From Ectocarpus siliculosus (taxonomy: Eukaryota > Sar > Phaeophyceae > Ectocarpales > Ectocarpaceae), in contig FN649727.1 of assembly GCA_000310025.1 (NCBI GenBank), positions 1,599,890 to 1,659,497 on the forward strand: 59,608 nt of DNA, read 5' to 3'. Below, in pieces: positions 1 through 12,300 of this stretch (position 1 is the first letter of the stretch; every line of letters begins with the position of its first letter). Made by a program: the position numbers and the translations under genes. The notes beneath the pieces were generated by a model. That model was not told the origin of the DNA and made no database searches. It saw only the letters and a list, made by a program, of their open reading frames with translations.

Positions 1-2991
1 CATCCCCATGGCACTTAGTAGGTGTCCGTGTCTCACGTGCTTGGCCCAGATGTCCCCGATGCGCATCTGCTTGCAGATAGTCCCGAGCTGCATCCCCGAT
101 AGCTCGATGGGCCACTCGTAGTCAACAGGCACCTAACAATAAATATAGAGATGTGGAGCACAGGAAAAAAAAAAAAAACATCACTACTGTTGTAGGAGAT
201 GAGCAGGAAGACAGGTGTAGGTCGTACAAAAATATGACTAGAAAACCATCGCTATTATAGTGGATCCTGGCTTCTGATCTATGCATGAGAGACTAGCATG
301 CATCGATTCTGTGCTTACCGTGAAAGCAATCAAACAACAGGCGCTTTCAACGAGGAATCACAAATTCAGTTTGACTCAAAGCCCGTCGGCCCGACGTATT
401 CTTGAACGCGCCTTGTTCTCCACGGAACGTGTTGGCTTCGTTGAAAGCGCCGCCTGCAGCGGCGCTTTCAACAAAGTCAACACGTTCCGTGGAAGACCAA
501 AGCACGTTCAAAAATACATCAGGTCGACGGGCTTCAAGTCAAGTCAACCTGCAAAAAATAACTCCTTGCTGCACCACCACCATCGCGAGACCTACAGCAG
601 TACCACCATCCCAGGAAAGAAACCACGGGCGCCCCAACAACCCGGTCCGCACGAACGAGCCAATCAACGTCACCCGCACCTGGAAGTCGTCATCTGGGAG
701 TTCCCCGTACAAGGTCTTGTAGAGGGTAAGGCCGGCCACGACGTCGTCCCACCGGAACCCATCTCCGAACTCGTCCCACTCGAAACCTACCTCGAGGATC
801 CTTTCCCGGTCCTCGTCGGTGCACCATTCCAACGATGACCCGGCCTGGAGGGCGACGTACGAGGGGACGATTAATTTTAGAAGGGAGGCGTTTGTCGTTG
901 ATGTGTACTATGTGGTCGTGCTCTTTCTACTGTTCATTTCATTGGGGGTTTTCCCGGTCCTCGTCTGTGGTGCACCATGCCAACGATGACCCGGCCTGGA
1001 GGGCGAGGTACGAGGGGATGACATATTTTAGAACGGAGGCGTTTATCGTTCATGTGTTATGTGTGGCCGTGCTCTTTCTACTGTCCATTTCATTGGGGGT
1101 TTTCCCGGTCCTCGTCTGTGCACCATTCCAAGGGGGAGCCAGCCTGGAGGGCGAGGTACGAGGGGACGATTAACTAAAGAACGGGGGCGTGTCTCGTAGT
1201 ATAGTGTGTGGCCGTGCTCTTTCTACTGTTAATTTCCTTGGGATTGTTGCCGGCCGGTCCTCGTCTGTGGTACACCATTCCAAGGAAAAGCCGGATTGGA
1301 GGGGAAGGGACGTGTTCGAAGGGAGGCATTTTTGGGTGTACTGTAGGTGATTTGTTGTTTTGTGACCGTGCTCCTACTACTATTCATTTTCTTTGAGAGA
1401 GAGTTGTTGTTGTTCGATATATTGGGATGGTGATGTTGTTTCGGGGGATGGGGGATGGGGGCTTGGGCGCAATTTTAACGCGAGACAAAAAAAGCAATTG
1501 TGAGGACGAGGCACGAGCGGGCACGAGGAAAATGGATACGCAAACTGTACCTTGACGGTTTCAGCGAAAGGGTCAGCCAGCGCGTACTGCTGTACATGAC
1601 CGAGTTTCAGGACGGTCTGTACCCCAAAAGATGCCACGTCAAATCATATCTACCTCCCTGGCCATTGAGCCGCAGCCGCAGCACCCTGCATGACACTCAC
1701 GTTACTATCGTCGACTAGCAATACCCGAGTGACACGCCCATCCGAATCCAGGCATCTCTAGCACCCCTTACCCAATCAACTGACCTCCTCGGATAACGGA
1801 TAACTCAGGAAGCCTCAAAGCGTGACCGACTCACCGTACTACATCCCGGAATGAGCCGTCGCCCCTTCTGCCTGTCGATCATGCCGTCGCTCTCGACTTC
1901 GTCCTCCTCTTCGCCGAGGAAGTCGTCCTCGTCCCTCTCCATGTACTCCCCGTACTCCTCAGGTTCTTTTTTCCTGCCATGCCCATGCCCATGCCCACGA
2001 CGACGACGATGTTCACGGCAACACAAACACACAGACACACACAACACAATGGCATTAAGAACACAAACACATGGTGCAAAATATGGCATTAAGAAGCACT
2101 TCCTGTTTTCAACCGCACTTGGAAAGCGACGTCTTTTCATTGGTCAGCCGGTTAGCGGGGTCGGTGCCAACAAAAAAGACACATACCGCACATCACGGAA
2201 ACAGAACAAACGGGACGAATCACAACAATAGGGGGGTAATGTTGTGCGGGTTGTTCCATAGTTATCTCTTCGCCCGAGGGACCTTACTCTTCCGGTTGTT
2301 TTCTGCTGGTACTGCTGTAGCGTGGTGTTTATGCCGAGCTCTTTAGACGTTGACTTCGGAAAGGTGGAAGTTTGTTGCTGTTGCTGTTTGCTGTTTTCTT
2401 GGTACCAAGGGGGCCTGGAGAACATCGACCGACGCTGTTGCTGAGGGATAAGGATGGTCTTGTTTCTATCTGCTATCTGCTATCATCTGCTATCATCTGT
2501 ATCTGCTATCTGCTGTCATCTGTATCTGCTACTATCTGTATCTGCTCTCTGCTATCTATCATCTGTTATCTGCTCGATACGTTGAGTGTTGCCTGAGAAA
2601 AGAAGCCATACCCGAAAAGCGGCAAAAAGGGCATCCGCACCAATATTGGTCAACACCACACAACACCACAACATCAACGCAACAACGTCGATGGACACAA
2701 TCAACACCCACCGCACCACCAACAGCACAACAACAACAACAACAGCCCCAACAACAACACAACTAACCTCTTGGGGTCCCACTGCAGAGGCGTGAGCACG
2801 CCGGGCAACGTCACCATGTTGGTACCGATCGGCCCGTCCAACGTCGCCGGCTCGTCGTAGCCGCGGGCAAGGTAGCCCAGCTGGGGAATCATCTTCCGCA
2901 CGACGTGAGCCTGGGTGTCGTTCGGCCAGTACCTCAGGTCCGTCTGGTCCGTCGCCAGCCTTCGGTCTTCGTCCGTGAACTCCGTCTTCAT
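1..2991 (-). CDS. Helicase-associated (HA)-like repeat protein, partial at both ends
   Basis: Five consecutive minus-strand exons join in phase: 2991-2768, 1973-1835, 1616-1551, 844-680 and 132-1. Each has an AG acceptor and a GT donor, and the last continues off the left edge. The exon at 2991-2768 encodes a tryptophan/proline-rich segment I do not recognise. The exon at 1973-1835 is very acidic (FLGEEEDEVES). Exon 844-680 has TDEDRERILEVGFEWDEF then LTLYKTLYGELP. Exon 132-1 has WPIELSGMQLG and ends near LLSAMGM. The alternation of 'DEDR..L..GF.W', 'LY..LYG' and 'WP.EL.GM.LG' resembles the helicase-associated-type repeats common in stramenopile genomes (family recall, not searched). No helicase motor motif is visible here. 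The 5' part is lost or hidden at the poly-G block just upstream of 2991. A role in nucleic-acid binding would be inference only. Confidence 0.6.
366..550. repeat. Long near-perfect palindrome (foldback) in an intron
   Basis: Positions 420-452 and 460-492 are inverted copies, with 2 mismatches over 33 bp and a 7-nt loop (cctgcag). The complementarity continues outward with a few mismatches and a one-base gap. The left arm runs from about 366 and the right arm to about 550, each carrying the AAGCCCGTCG block and a TTGAACG block. The structure lies in the intron between exons 844-680 and 132-1 of the HA-like gene. Confidence 0.85.
804..1390. repeat. Tandem ~150-bp repeat carrying a splice acceptor
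   Basis: About four copies of a unit of roughly 150 bp share 'cccggtcctcgtc...tgcacca' and 'cctggagggcga'. The acceptor trinucleotide (minus CAG) recurs at 845-847, 996-998 and 1144-1146, so the spacing is 151 then 148 bp. The lowest copy overlaps the start of the exon at 844-680; the fourth copy is diverged. The duplication therefore copied the intron end plus the first codons of that exon. Confidence 0.8.
2138..2185 (+). repeat. tRNA-head-like dispersed motif, copy 1
   Basis: The sequence 'tggtcagccggttagcg' fits an RNA polymerase III box A / tRNA D-arm. It is followed by 'gggtcggtgccaacaaaaaagacaca'. Closely similar stretches occur at 9571-9621 (minus), 26049-26095 (minus) and 57823-57880 (plus), suggesting fragments of a second SINE family. 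Confidence 0.45.
2462..2580. repeat. TATCTGC-type microsatellite
   Basis: Irregular reiteration of 'tatctgc' and 'tatcatctg' words within the intron between exons 2991-2768 and 1973-1835. Immediately upstream in gene direction (2640-2765) lies a CAACAA/CACCAC-rich stretch. Confidence 0.8.
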
Positions 2992-3044
2992 CTGTCGATT
3001 TAACGTAAATGTAGGGCGGACAGGGGGTCGTGGGTTGCGCTTCG

Positions 3045-3370
3045 GGGGGGGGGGCGGGGAGGTGGGGGGGGGGGGGGGGGGGGGGGGGCGGATTTACGTG
3101 TTTGGGGGGGGGGGGCCCCCCCCCCACCCAAAAAGGGGGGGGGGGGGGGGGGGGGGGGCCCCCCCCCGGGGGCAGGCCCCCCCTGAAAGGGGGGGGGGGG
3201 GGGGGGGGGGGTAAAAAATGAAAACAAAGTTGGGGGGCCGCCCCCCCGGGGGTTAAATGGGGGGGGGCCCAAGGTGGGAATTTTTGGGGGGGGGGGTTGG
3301 GCCCCCACCCGGGGGGGGGGGAAAACCCCCTGAAAAAATTCCCCGGCGGGGGGGGGGGGGGGGGGGAGGG
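3045..3370. other. Poly-G/poly-C block, probable sequence or assembly fault
   Basis: About 325 bp consist almost entirely of G runs up to about 19 long, with islands of C runs and short A/T words. This is unlike the rest of the window, where homopolymers are short. It lies exactly where the intron after transaldolase coding exon 3 should continue, and the following minus-strand exon belongs to an unrelated protein. Read as a low-quality join between two contigs, or a very unusual G-quadruplex tract; the first is more likely. Confidence 0.7.
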
Positions 3371-3405
3371 AACGGGGAGTTGCAGCAGGCGTTGCTTGTC
3401 CTTGC

Positions 3406-5925
3406 CTGGGGCAGCGCGAAGAGGAGGGTCATGTTGCAGGTGATGCCTTCCTTCTGGAGGACCTCGCACGCCTTGATACCCTCCCACGTGCTGGCGATCT
3501 TGATGAGAATGCGAGACTTGTCGACTCCTGTGGGATTTTTTCCAGTTGCGGTGGGAGGGCAGGGGGGGACAAGGTTGGTTCTAGGCCCTCATGCGTGCAA
3601 CCGAGCTCGCAAGTACCTCAAGTCCACGCAATGGAGACGTATTGTACCCGGAAGCGGTTCAGCCCCTACCGCCGCCGCAATGTACATTCCGCCGCCCCCC
3701 CAACAGCGCCTCACCCGCGGCCTCGTAGAGCGAAATGATGTTGCGCGCCCTCGCCAGGGTGGCCTCCGTGTCGAAGCTCAGCCTAGCGTCTACCTCCGTT
3801 GAGACGTAGCCCTTGACCAGCGTGAGGATCTCCACGCCGAAGTTGACGCTGAGCTTGTCCATGGTCTTTGCCACTCGCTCGTCGTCGGTGACGTCTGTTG
3901 GTGTTTTGGTTTGGGAAGCAGACGGACGTACATCGACAGAACCGTTACTTTGTATTTTACAGCGAGGGCGGTCGGTCATATCACGACGGCAGCACGAAGG
4001 CCTGAACACACACAAGGCACATTCATGACAAGTCATTTTGGAACGCGGTGAGGTTGACCACGAGAAGAAAAGTCTTTAGGCTGAATGTTGGATATGGGCG
4101 TGCTTGCAAGCCCGGTCGTCCCGGTGACTACATGTTGGTAACCTCGAAGCCCTTCTAGCGGGCAGTTTGGGCGCTTGACTCTCGGGGTCAGGGGTGTGTG
4201 TCTGTCCTTCTTCTTCTTCGATTTTCGTAGTGTAGGCAAAGCTGATGTTCGTGTGGCACACGTGGAGGAAGGAATCGCTCAACGCTTGTCGCGTGCACGC
4301 TAAAATGAAGTCATGCACCGCGCGGTAGCTTTTCTTGTTGTTCGGTGTAAACCCGGATCGGAGTCCTTCAACTAAAGAGGTGACACAGCCGCACAGCAGT
4401 AGTACGACAGGTAGAGATTGCTAGAGCTCCAAATAGCATAGACTAATGACCGGAATGCAATTTAGCCGCCACATCTGGAATCCGAAACATGACCAACGCT
4501 GCAATATGGTATGCACGAATATGTTGTAGTACGCGCATTCTATATAACAGCATACAACGTCGGTGCGTGAGTGAATTGATCGTATCGGTCTGACGCACGC
4601 GCGGGTCAAGAACATCTACAGCAGAACATGTGCCTATGTGGGTGCTCGAACGTCAGTACTGCTGTCGCTTTCGAAATTGCGTGCGGTATTACAAATTACA
4701 GTATGTGTTCACCTATCGACAGACAGCAGTGCAGGTGAAAAGGTTCGCCCTCTAATATTTAGTCGAGTTGTACAGTAGTAGGCCCTGATAGTGCCGGTAT
4801 GTGTCCAGAGATTGTACCGGACACCGGCTCTACTCAAAGTACAGACCGACTTGGTATTTCAGTTTGTTCGACCCTAAAAGACCGGCACTATACCAGCACC
4901 TGGCACTACCTATTCCACCGACACGGTGGTCTCGTTGGTATCCCCAGAACCTTCTAGAGGTCAGGTCAGGTGTTCGAATCCCGGCGTAAGCGAGTTTTTC
5001 TTGCAAAAGTGAGTTTTTCTCTCGCTTCCGCTCCTGGTCTAGTGGATATCACTAGTTCGTGTGCACACAGAGGGAAGAGAGTGCTGAACTCTGCTCGCAT
5101 TAAAAATCGAAGGCAAAGTACCGCAGGAGGGGAGGGTAGAGAGGGGCTCTTCTGTGTGACCACAAGTTGGAGTAAACGGTGCAAGTGCTGTGAGCGCTGA
5201 TGTGAAGTATGCTGTCTGGGAAATCGTAGACATACAGGTACTTTCTGACGCTATGAATTCATTGCTAATCTGTCTCAGACTCTTTTCTATGATAGAGATG
5301 GATTCGTTGTGTCATATTAAGAAAAAAAAATAAAAAAAATAAATACAGGGCCCACGGTGCGCAGCCCACACGGTACCAAAGCCGGTACAATGGCCTAAAT
5401 TTGCCGAAAAGACCAAACACCTTTCATGATCCCGTACAGGGCACGTCGAGGTAAAAATGCGAAGTCCACAATGACAGCATATCTTCAGAAGGACTGGGTG
5501 TGAGCTACATGGAGAGATCCGACACAGACAGGCGTGGTTTGGTGCATGCTGCCTCTGCAAGCAGACCTGCGCCTCAACGAGCAGTCGGCAAATTGAACTT
5601 GAAAACAACCCGCGGTGCCTTCCCATCACCGCAATCACCAAACTCCCCTTCTCTCGCGACCACGACTAGCTCGTCGCAAAGCACGGCCACACACGCCGCA
5701 CGAACCTTTGAGAGCTTTCCCGTAGGCGAGGGCATCGTTCACGAGGTCCTGGTGCTCAGGGGCAGACGATGCCTTGTACAGGAGGGACGGGTTGGTCGTA
5801 GCGTCTGTCGGGGCAAATTTCTTGATCTGGGCGATCTCTCCGGTGTCGGCCACAATCTTGGTCACCTCGGCCAGCTGCTCGTACTGCGTGAGTACCTTCT
5901 GCTTCTTGGTCGTGGGCTCAGCCAT
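3406..5925 (-). CDS. TAL: Transaldolase, N-terminal half (3' part missing)
   Basis: Transaldolase moves a dihydroxyacetone unit between sedoheptulose-7-phosphate and glyceraldehyde-3-phosphate in the non-oxidative pentose phosphate pathway. Exons 5925-5706, 3894-3715 and 3527-3406 join in phase to give 174 residues. ATG at 5925 begins [10 protein letters not shown]. Visible landmarks are [10 protein letters not shown] with the conserved Asp41, the [12 protein letters not shown] block, and [12 protein letters not shown] with the Schiff-base Lys143. The third exon ends LLFALPQ before a GC donor (gcaagg) in the right phase; a GC-AG intron would be needed. Family members are about 320-335 residues, so roughly the last 150 are absent; the coding end is not found before the poly-G block. 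Intron 1 (3895-5705) contains SINE copy A. Identity is certain; the truncation is probably an assembly effect rather than a pseudogene, because the exons present are intact. Confidence 0.93.
4915..5205 (+). mobile_element. tRNA-derived SINE, copy A
   Basis: The head reads as a tRNA: box A-like 'ggtctcgttggtatcc' at about 4927-4942 and box B-like 'tgttcgaatcc' at about 4971-4981, ending in 'ggcgtaagc'. After 'gagtttttct' a second tRNA-like module starts with 'ctggtctagtggatatc'. The body continues to 'gtgagcgctgatgtgaag'. It aligns by eye with copies at 43656-43985 and 53950-54200. No clear poly(A) is left on this copy. It lies antisense in transaldolase intron 1. Confidence 0.8.
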
Positions 5926-6399
5926 GCTATCGTTGTCTGTGGTGTGGTGTCCGGTGCGTGTGCCTGCTGTGGTTGTGGGGTTCCACGTCAAGAGCGCGCG
6001 GGGGTGTGAAATGTGAAACAAAAAAACATGCATGCGGCCCGGAAAGTTGCGCCGCACCTTTTTCCCGGGATCTGTCCACAGTAGTACCCGCGTACCATCC
6101 GCAGGGCCTCTTTCTCGAAGTTCCTGGGGAGCTGTAACACCTCCCCCAGAGTGTCTCAACGAGAGAGACAGGGACAGACAGAGAGGAGGAGGAGGAGGGA
6201 GGAGACGGAGGAAGAGATCCTTAGGTGCAACGAGTCTGCCTGCTATTTATGTGATACCTCGGACGCTCTCGGGAAGAAACTCGAAGGTTGAAGGTTGAAC
6301 AGGCGGAGTTATCGGCGGAGTATCTACATTCGTGTCGACCAATCGGAGAGAGCTCGGATCGGTGGGATTGGAGCTGCTGGGAGAGTGGGCCGTCAGAGA
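5926..6399. promoter_or_regulatory. Divergent promoter between transaldolase and the PARP-like gene
   Basis: The two inferred start codons are 474 bp apart and face away from each other, so both 5' UTRs and promoters must lie here. The interval contains a purine-rich GAGAGA/GGAGGA tract at about 6158-6215. No convincing TATA box was seen. Confidence 0.55.
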
Positions 6400-9300
6400 A
6401 TGATCGTTGCTCCCGCTGCTCCTGCTGCCGCGACTTCGGCGGGCAAGGCACCGATCAACAAGCGCAAGGCCTCCTACGGAACCATCGTGCGTGCGTGAGC
6501 TCCCCTGAAAATCACGGGTGTCCGTTGTCCTCCACGCAGTGCAGCAACTGACTGACCTGTGGATCATGCAGCGCTATCCTTGTAGAAGCACCATCTAGTC
6601 TGACAACAACGGGCCGCCTCTGGCCTGGGTTTATGTGCCTTAACCTACCCAGGAAATAATAATAACCATAGAAGGACCACGAATATACTCTACCCAATCG
6701 AGATAGTCATGAAGGGGATACTGCGAAGCGCTCTCTCTCCCTTGTCGTGTTTGCCGTTTTGAGTTTGGAGATGCTGTAGGATTTCAGTACACAGCAGTAG
6801 TTAGACAACGTAAACTTCTGTTATGTACGCAAGTCTACTGCTGTATCCTACCAAAACTTAAAATCAGTTTTAGCGAGGCTGTCATTTCGCTGTATAGACT
6901 TGGCTCGCCGACGGCCCACTATAGCAGTACAACCTTAGTTTGATTCTTCTTGTTTGGTTTACTACTGTGCTTGGCATCGCGATAGGCTCTATTTCTTTTT
7001 GATATCCTTTACCCGAGATGTTTCACTGGGGCCTAATGTAGTTTTATCGTTAATTCGCTCCAATGCATACTCACGAAGTAATATTTTACACCAGGTTGGA
7101 ACAATGCCGCTGACACCCCTCCCTCCCCGCACCTCCTGCCCGTCGAAAAAATGTGCGTGTCTTTTCGCGATGTTATTGGTATCGGGACCTCCTCTGTGCC
7201 CAATCTGTTTGACAGCCGCGAGGTGGTCCACAAGTTCCGCAGCGTGCACGCTTCAGACAAGAACGAAGCCAGCTGCAGGTGGAGCGGTCCCCCGCCGCCG
7301 GCACCCTTGACGAACCCTTGGGTCCCGACGGCTCAGCGGATGCCGGCATGGAACAACAGCAAGAGGAAGAAGCGCAAGACCCAACTTCCAAGCCCGTGCA
7401 GGGGGGCAAGCAACAACACCCACCGCCGCCGCCGCCGCCGCCGCCAGCGTCATGGTCGCCGCGGCTCGACGTAGCATCGGCGTTCTTGTCCAATCAAACC
7501 CTCGAGGAGGACGCCGCGAAGCTGGCTGACCTCCGCCTCCAGATCCAGGCGTCAAAGTTGGCGTTCGTCGTCGAGAAGAGGAGGGAAGCGCTGGTCGAGC
7601 TCGGGTTCACGCTGAGGCGGGAGGAGGCAGCCGTGGGGCCCACGGCCAACACCATCCAGGCGTTCCTCGACAGGACCTGGGCGGGCCGCCACGTCAGCCG
7701 CCAGGGCTTCAGCCCCCTCGACTCCGGCGGCATTGAGTGCCCGGTCCCCTTCGGCTACAAGAGACACGGCGTCGACTCGCTAAAGATCAGCGTGCTTCAA
7801 AAGCAGTGCATCGCCAAGTTTGGCTCCGGCGGGGACGGCGGCGGCAGGGGCCGCAGAGCTGGAGGAGGCGCTGCGGTTAAGGTTAAGGGTGGTGGTGGTG
7901 GTGGTGGTGGTGGTGGCGGGGGCGGGGGCGATGCCGAAGACTTCTTTCGATCCTCTTGCGGGTTCGAAGTGTGGCGGGACATGACGTTCGTGTTCTGCGA
8001 GGAGCTGGGGTGGGTGTTCCTGCACCAGGCCACGAAGCAGGCCGCCTCTGTCGTCAAGGACATGTTCAGGTCAGACAACGACGGTGACCACCTACACGCT
8101 GCTGAGCTTTTGGCCTGGGTGGAGGAGGCCAGGGCAATCGCCCATCCTTATCCTATTCTTATCGACCTTGACAGAAATACTGTAGTAGCGCAGGTAGACA
8201 GGTTGATTGATTAGTGGTTCCCCCTCCCACGTGAGAACAGGTGGGGGGATTGTATCAGAGGGCAGTTTTGTCTGGCGGCGTTTGACCATGAACGAACCTT
8301 TGCCCGCGGCATCGTTCGATTTGTTTTTTCACTCGTGGTTCTCTGCGCAAGCGCATCACGGCACTTGCCACCTGCCAGGAGACTGAGCAAACGAAAATTT
8401 TCGCGGTGGAGAGGTTGCGATGCCGCGACGGCCTAAGTCACCGCTGTTGCACCCCCCCCCCTCCTCGGCGTAAGCCCTCTGTATGCGTACACGGGGATAT
8501 CAGGTGACTGAACGAAAACAGAACTTAATAAGTGCGTTTGTTTCTTACGTGCGAGGAAGTAGCGCCCGGTCTTTGGTCACGAGAGACGAAAAGTCCAGGA
8601 CGCGGCAGTAATGCCCCCGAATCGATTGTCGTTCACGCAACCTCTACCTTGTTTGCTGCTGCGCACACCTGTACCACCGAACCTCGGCGGCGGCGGCAGC
8701 AGCAGCAGCAGCAACCAGCGGCCGCTTTTCTAACTCTCGTTCCCCCGTTTTCCTCCCTTACACCCTTGTTCTTCCATCACCAGCACGGTCCACTGCCAGG
8801 AGATGGGCGTCCTCATGACGGACCAGGGCAACAAGGCCACCATCGAGGGCCTAGCCTCCGCCTTTGCCTCTTGCGACGACGTGTCCGTCCGAATCGACGG
8901 TGCCATCGTCAAGGTTGCCGGGTCGGAGAAGCATGTGCTGCAAGTGTCCAGGGCCATCGAGGCAATCGTGAGTTCACCCCCGCGAGGCTGGCGGGTATGT
9001 ACCAAATAGCACACGGTTTTCCCGGTGATGCCCGCGGTATCCCGCAAGGCGGCCGCAGACGCACGTGATTCTTCCAACTGAAAAGGGCAGCACTATCTTG
9101 GGTGTTATTGGTGGTATGGTCGACCATGTGGAGTATAAGAACAAGAAAAAACTAGCGGCCTCGAAGGCGGGAAACCTCATGACGACACTGCATGCTGCAC
9201 ACGTTTCGGCATGGGTCGAACCGCAATGGCGTCGTAGTTGTACATACGTTATACACACGCAGTTTCAGGTTATTTTGCTCTTGCTATTTCCCGACCCGCT

Positions 9301-12300
9301 CTGCAAACCACACTCTGGCGCTGCAGGACAACAGCGCGCAACGGCTCCACTCCCCGGGGTACTGGTATTTCCAGGGTCCAGCCGTGAACGGCGGGATACC
9401 GGCCTGGTTCCCCATGGAACGCGCCGCCAGCAACAGCCTGGAGCACGCCTTCCTTCACCGGACGGAGTCGAACGGGGAAAGCTCAGCGTCGTACTCGACG
9501 GGAGGTTTTTCCTACTTCGCCAACTTTGTCCTCATGACGCAGGCGAGTGACCATGTGGCACATGTGCATGTGTGTGTGTCTTTATTGTTAACATCGACCG
9601 CGCTAACCGGCTGAGCATTGAATATACGCCAGTCTCAGTGAGATTGAAAACACAAAAACCTTCTAAGTGCCATTATCTGGGACCATGTGTGAGCGTTTGT
9701 GTGCACACATATGTGCTGCTGTGGCGTTGTGATGATCGGGGTGCGGGGATGAGGTTCGGGCTTGGAAAGCCAATTGTCGTAATAATGAGGGCGGAGAGAC
9801 ATTGTTACGGCGCCGCTTGCGGTGGGAGGAGATTGGCCGGTTTCGTTGAATAGAGTTTTGGGTGGAAGGAGAAAGAGGGTACTTTCGATAGGCTAAAGCA
9901 GACGCTTTGGTTGTTGCAGGAAGCAGTTTTGAAGCGATGATACTTCGGAACTCGTGCCCGTACCATATCTTGACTCCACAAACAGACGGAGCTTTTGTCA
10001 TGAAATTATCCCATAGACTTATGCATACGGGGCTGTGAAAACTCGTGAAACTTGCGTAGAGAGATGACTCTGCTCAAACACGACGAATGGATGGACAACA
10101 AGTGAGAGAGAGGAGGCAGGCGGCTCCACCGAAAATTACATAATTGCGTTGACAATTCCACGAATACACCCCTTTTGTTCCGTTTCTTTCTTTAAGGTTG
10201 TCGTGGTCGCCGTTCTTTTTTCCATTCGCACACCATTTTTTTCTGTTTCATTCATTGCGACACCCGTTTTGTTTCGCGTGCCTCGGTTCTCGTCTTGCTC
10301 TCCTCTCTACCTGTTTTCATACCGTGTCGCCCATTCCCGTCTCCACTTTCCTGCAATCTACGATATCTACGATACCCTGACAGAGCAACGCTGCGACGGG
10401 AATGGTGCGGGCCATCAAGCGCGTCGTCACGGACCGGAGGGTGACCCCGCTACCCCGGTGCCCCTCAGCCAACGTGCCTCTCACTCCTTTCCGCGCGGGC
10501 ACTACCGTCAGCCTCGTGGACATGTCCGAGGTAACCATCACCGCACCACAAACACAAACACCACACCTCGGTTTGTAGTTCTCCCATTTGTTTTAGGCTT
10601 TCTCAGGAGGCGCACTGCGAAGTACGTGTTTTGGTGTTCACCCAGTTCTTTTCTTGAGGGTCCGTTGATGTGTACTAGTTGGCTCAGGTGTGAAACGGCT
10701 CAGGCGTGGTATCGTAACTGACCACAAGAAGCCTTTAGCTCATCCTCCTCCCCGTTGGCTACACGGAGATCAAACGGATTTCAGTAGTAAGTATTATTTT
10801 TCGAAGCTTGCCTTTAGGCGCTGGTGGCCGGTACGTACGTCGATAGCTATCAGACCAGACGATTCAACTAGTTTGGGGACGTTTCAGCCCCCCTTCACTT
10901 TGGCACTGCCGCAACTTTAATCCTGCGATTTTGCCATTTTTTGCCGGGATGCAGGGGGACGAGAGGATGGTCCGAGACGCCGTGGAAATTTCCTACCAAG
11001 ACTCGGCGGTGATCAGGGTCCAACACATCTGGAACTCCTTCTTGTGGGAGCACTACTCACAAAACGCCAAGGTATCTACCTGCGCATCTTGCGCCGTGTT
11101 GTGCTTGCGGCCGGGAGCGTTCTTGTCTTGCTTCATTTGACTATGGAGTATAGTAGATACCACCGACCGCGCCATCCGGCGGTGCCTGGCCGATCAACGA
11201 CGAAAGGGGGCGGCTTCGGGCCGAGCGGATTTTGCCCTTGGTAGTCCCTCGTGCGTGTTGTGTACTCGTGCTTGCACGTGTCAGGCCCGCACGCGCTCCT
11301 CGCCGTACATCTTTCTTTTTCGGCTATCGTCGTTTATCATACTTCGACGGGGTAGTCTCTGTTTGGAGCTTGGTACTTGTCCGTCGCCTTCGTTCCCCTC
11401 GCTTTCGCGTTTTTTTCGGAAAGGGCCGGTAGTAGTAGTGGTCCCTATTCGTGGTCGGTCGCTCTGTACATGGCGTGGCACAGATGGAATGTTCAAAGTT
11501 GTCTCATTCTCTGCTGGGTGCTAGGCGCCCGGTATGCGGAGTAAGCCCTGCCACATCCCTTGCACTTACTAAAGGCTGGCGAATTTCCTTGACACAATGC
11601 GAACACCGGTGTACGTAGTCCTAGCGAGTACCAGGTACACGTACTGGTGTTATCGCCTTCTAACCTCTCCTCTGCCCCCCTGCTCGTGTCGGTGGAATGA
11701 ATGGACCGAAACCAGTCTATCGGGAACGAGCACATGCTTTTCCACGGGGCTCGTTCCCACGCGATCAACACCATCATGCGAACGGGTTTCGAGAAAAGAC
11801 TGGCGGGATCGACCAACGGGGCGGTGAGAGAGGGGTCTGTTCGTTCGCACATCTAGACACGACTATTTATGAGTGAGTCTTAGTATGGACACCGTCGTCT
11901 TCTTCGTCATATGCATACAAGTCACTGCATCCGCCTATTTGTCCCGGAATTCACAGCCTCGCGACTCTTGATGGGCGTTTGTCGCTGCTACACATTCCTG
12001 TTGGTATGTTTTGTTTGTCGTCAACCTCGGCTAATATGTAATTAGTTCTACTGAGCCTTGTTTTTGCGGGGGATTAAGGTCCACCTGTTGTCGAGACCGA
12101 ACAGTTTTTTCACGAAAAGCTGCTGTCGGGCAGGGTTCGAAACGAGCGGGACAGGCATGCGAATCCGCTGTCCACTACACACGCTCAGCCGTGCACGACC
12201 GGGTGCCTTGCCTTGGCTGACATTGAGGTTCGGTTCACTTATCGTGTACCCTTCTATGCAGCTCTTACTCTTTCAGACGCTGGGTAGATTCTTGTTTCGA

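Noticed and set aside
2552-3487. A 311-codon proline/glycine-rich open frame
   Set aside because: It reads through the poly-G/C block and through transaldolase exon sequence in the wrong frame.
4905-4985. A functional tRNA gene at the SINE head
   Set aside because: The T-arm is good, but the acceptor stem is poor and the sequence continues into a shared body present in other copies.
7797-8078. Minus-strand poly-proline open frame
   Set aside because: Shadow of the poly-glycine-coding GGT repeat in PARP exon 2.
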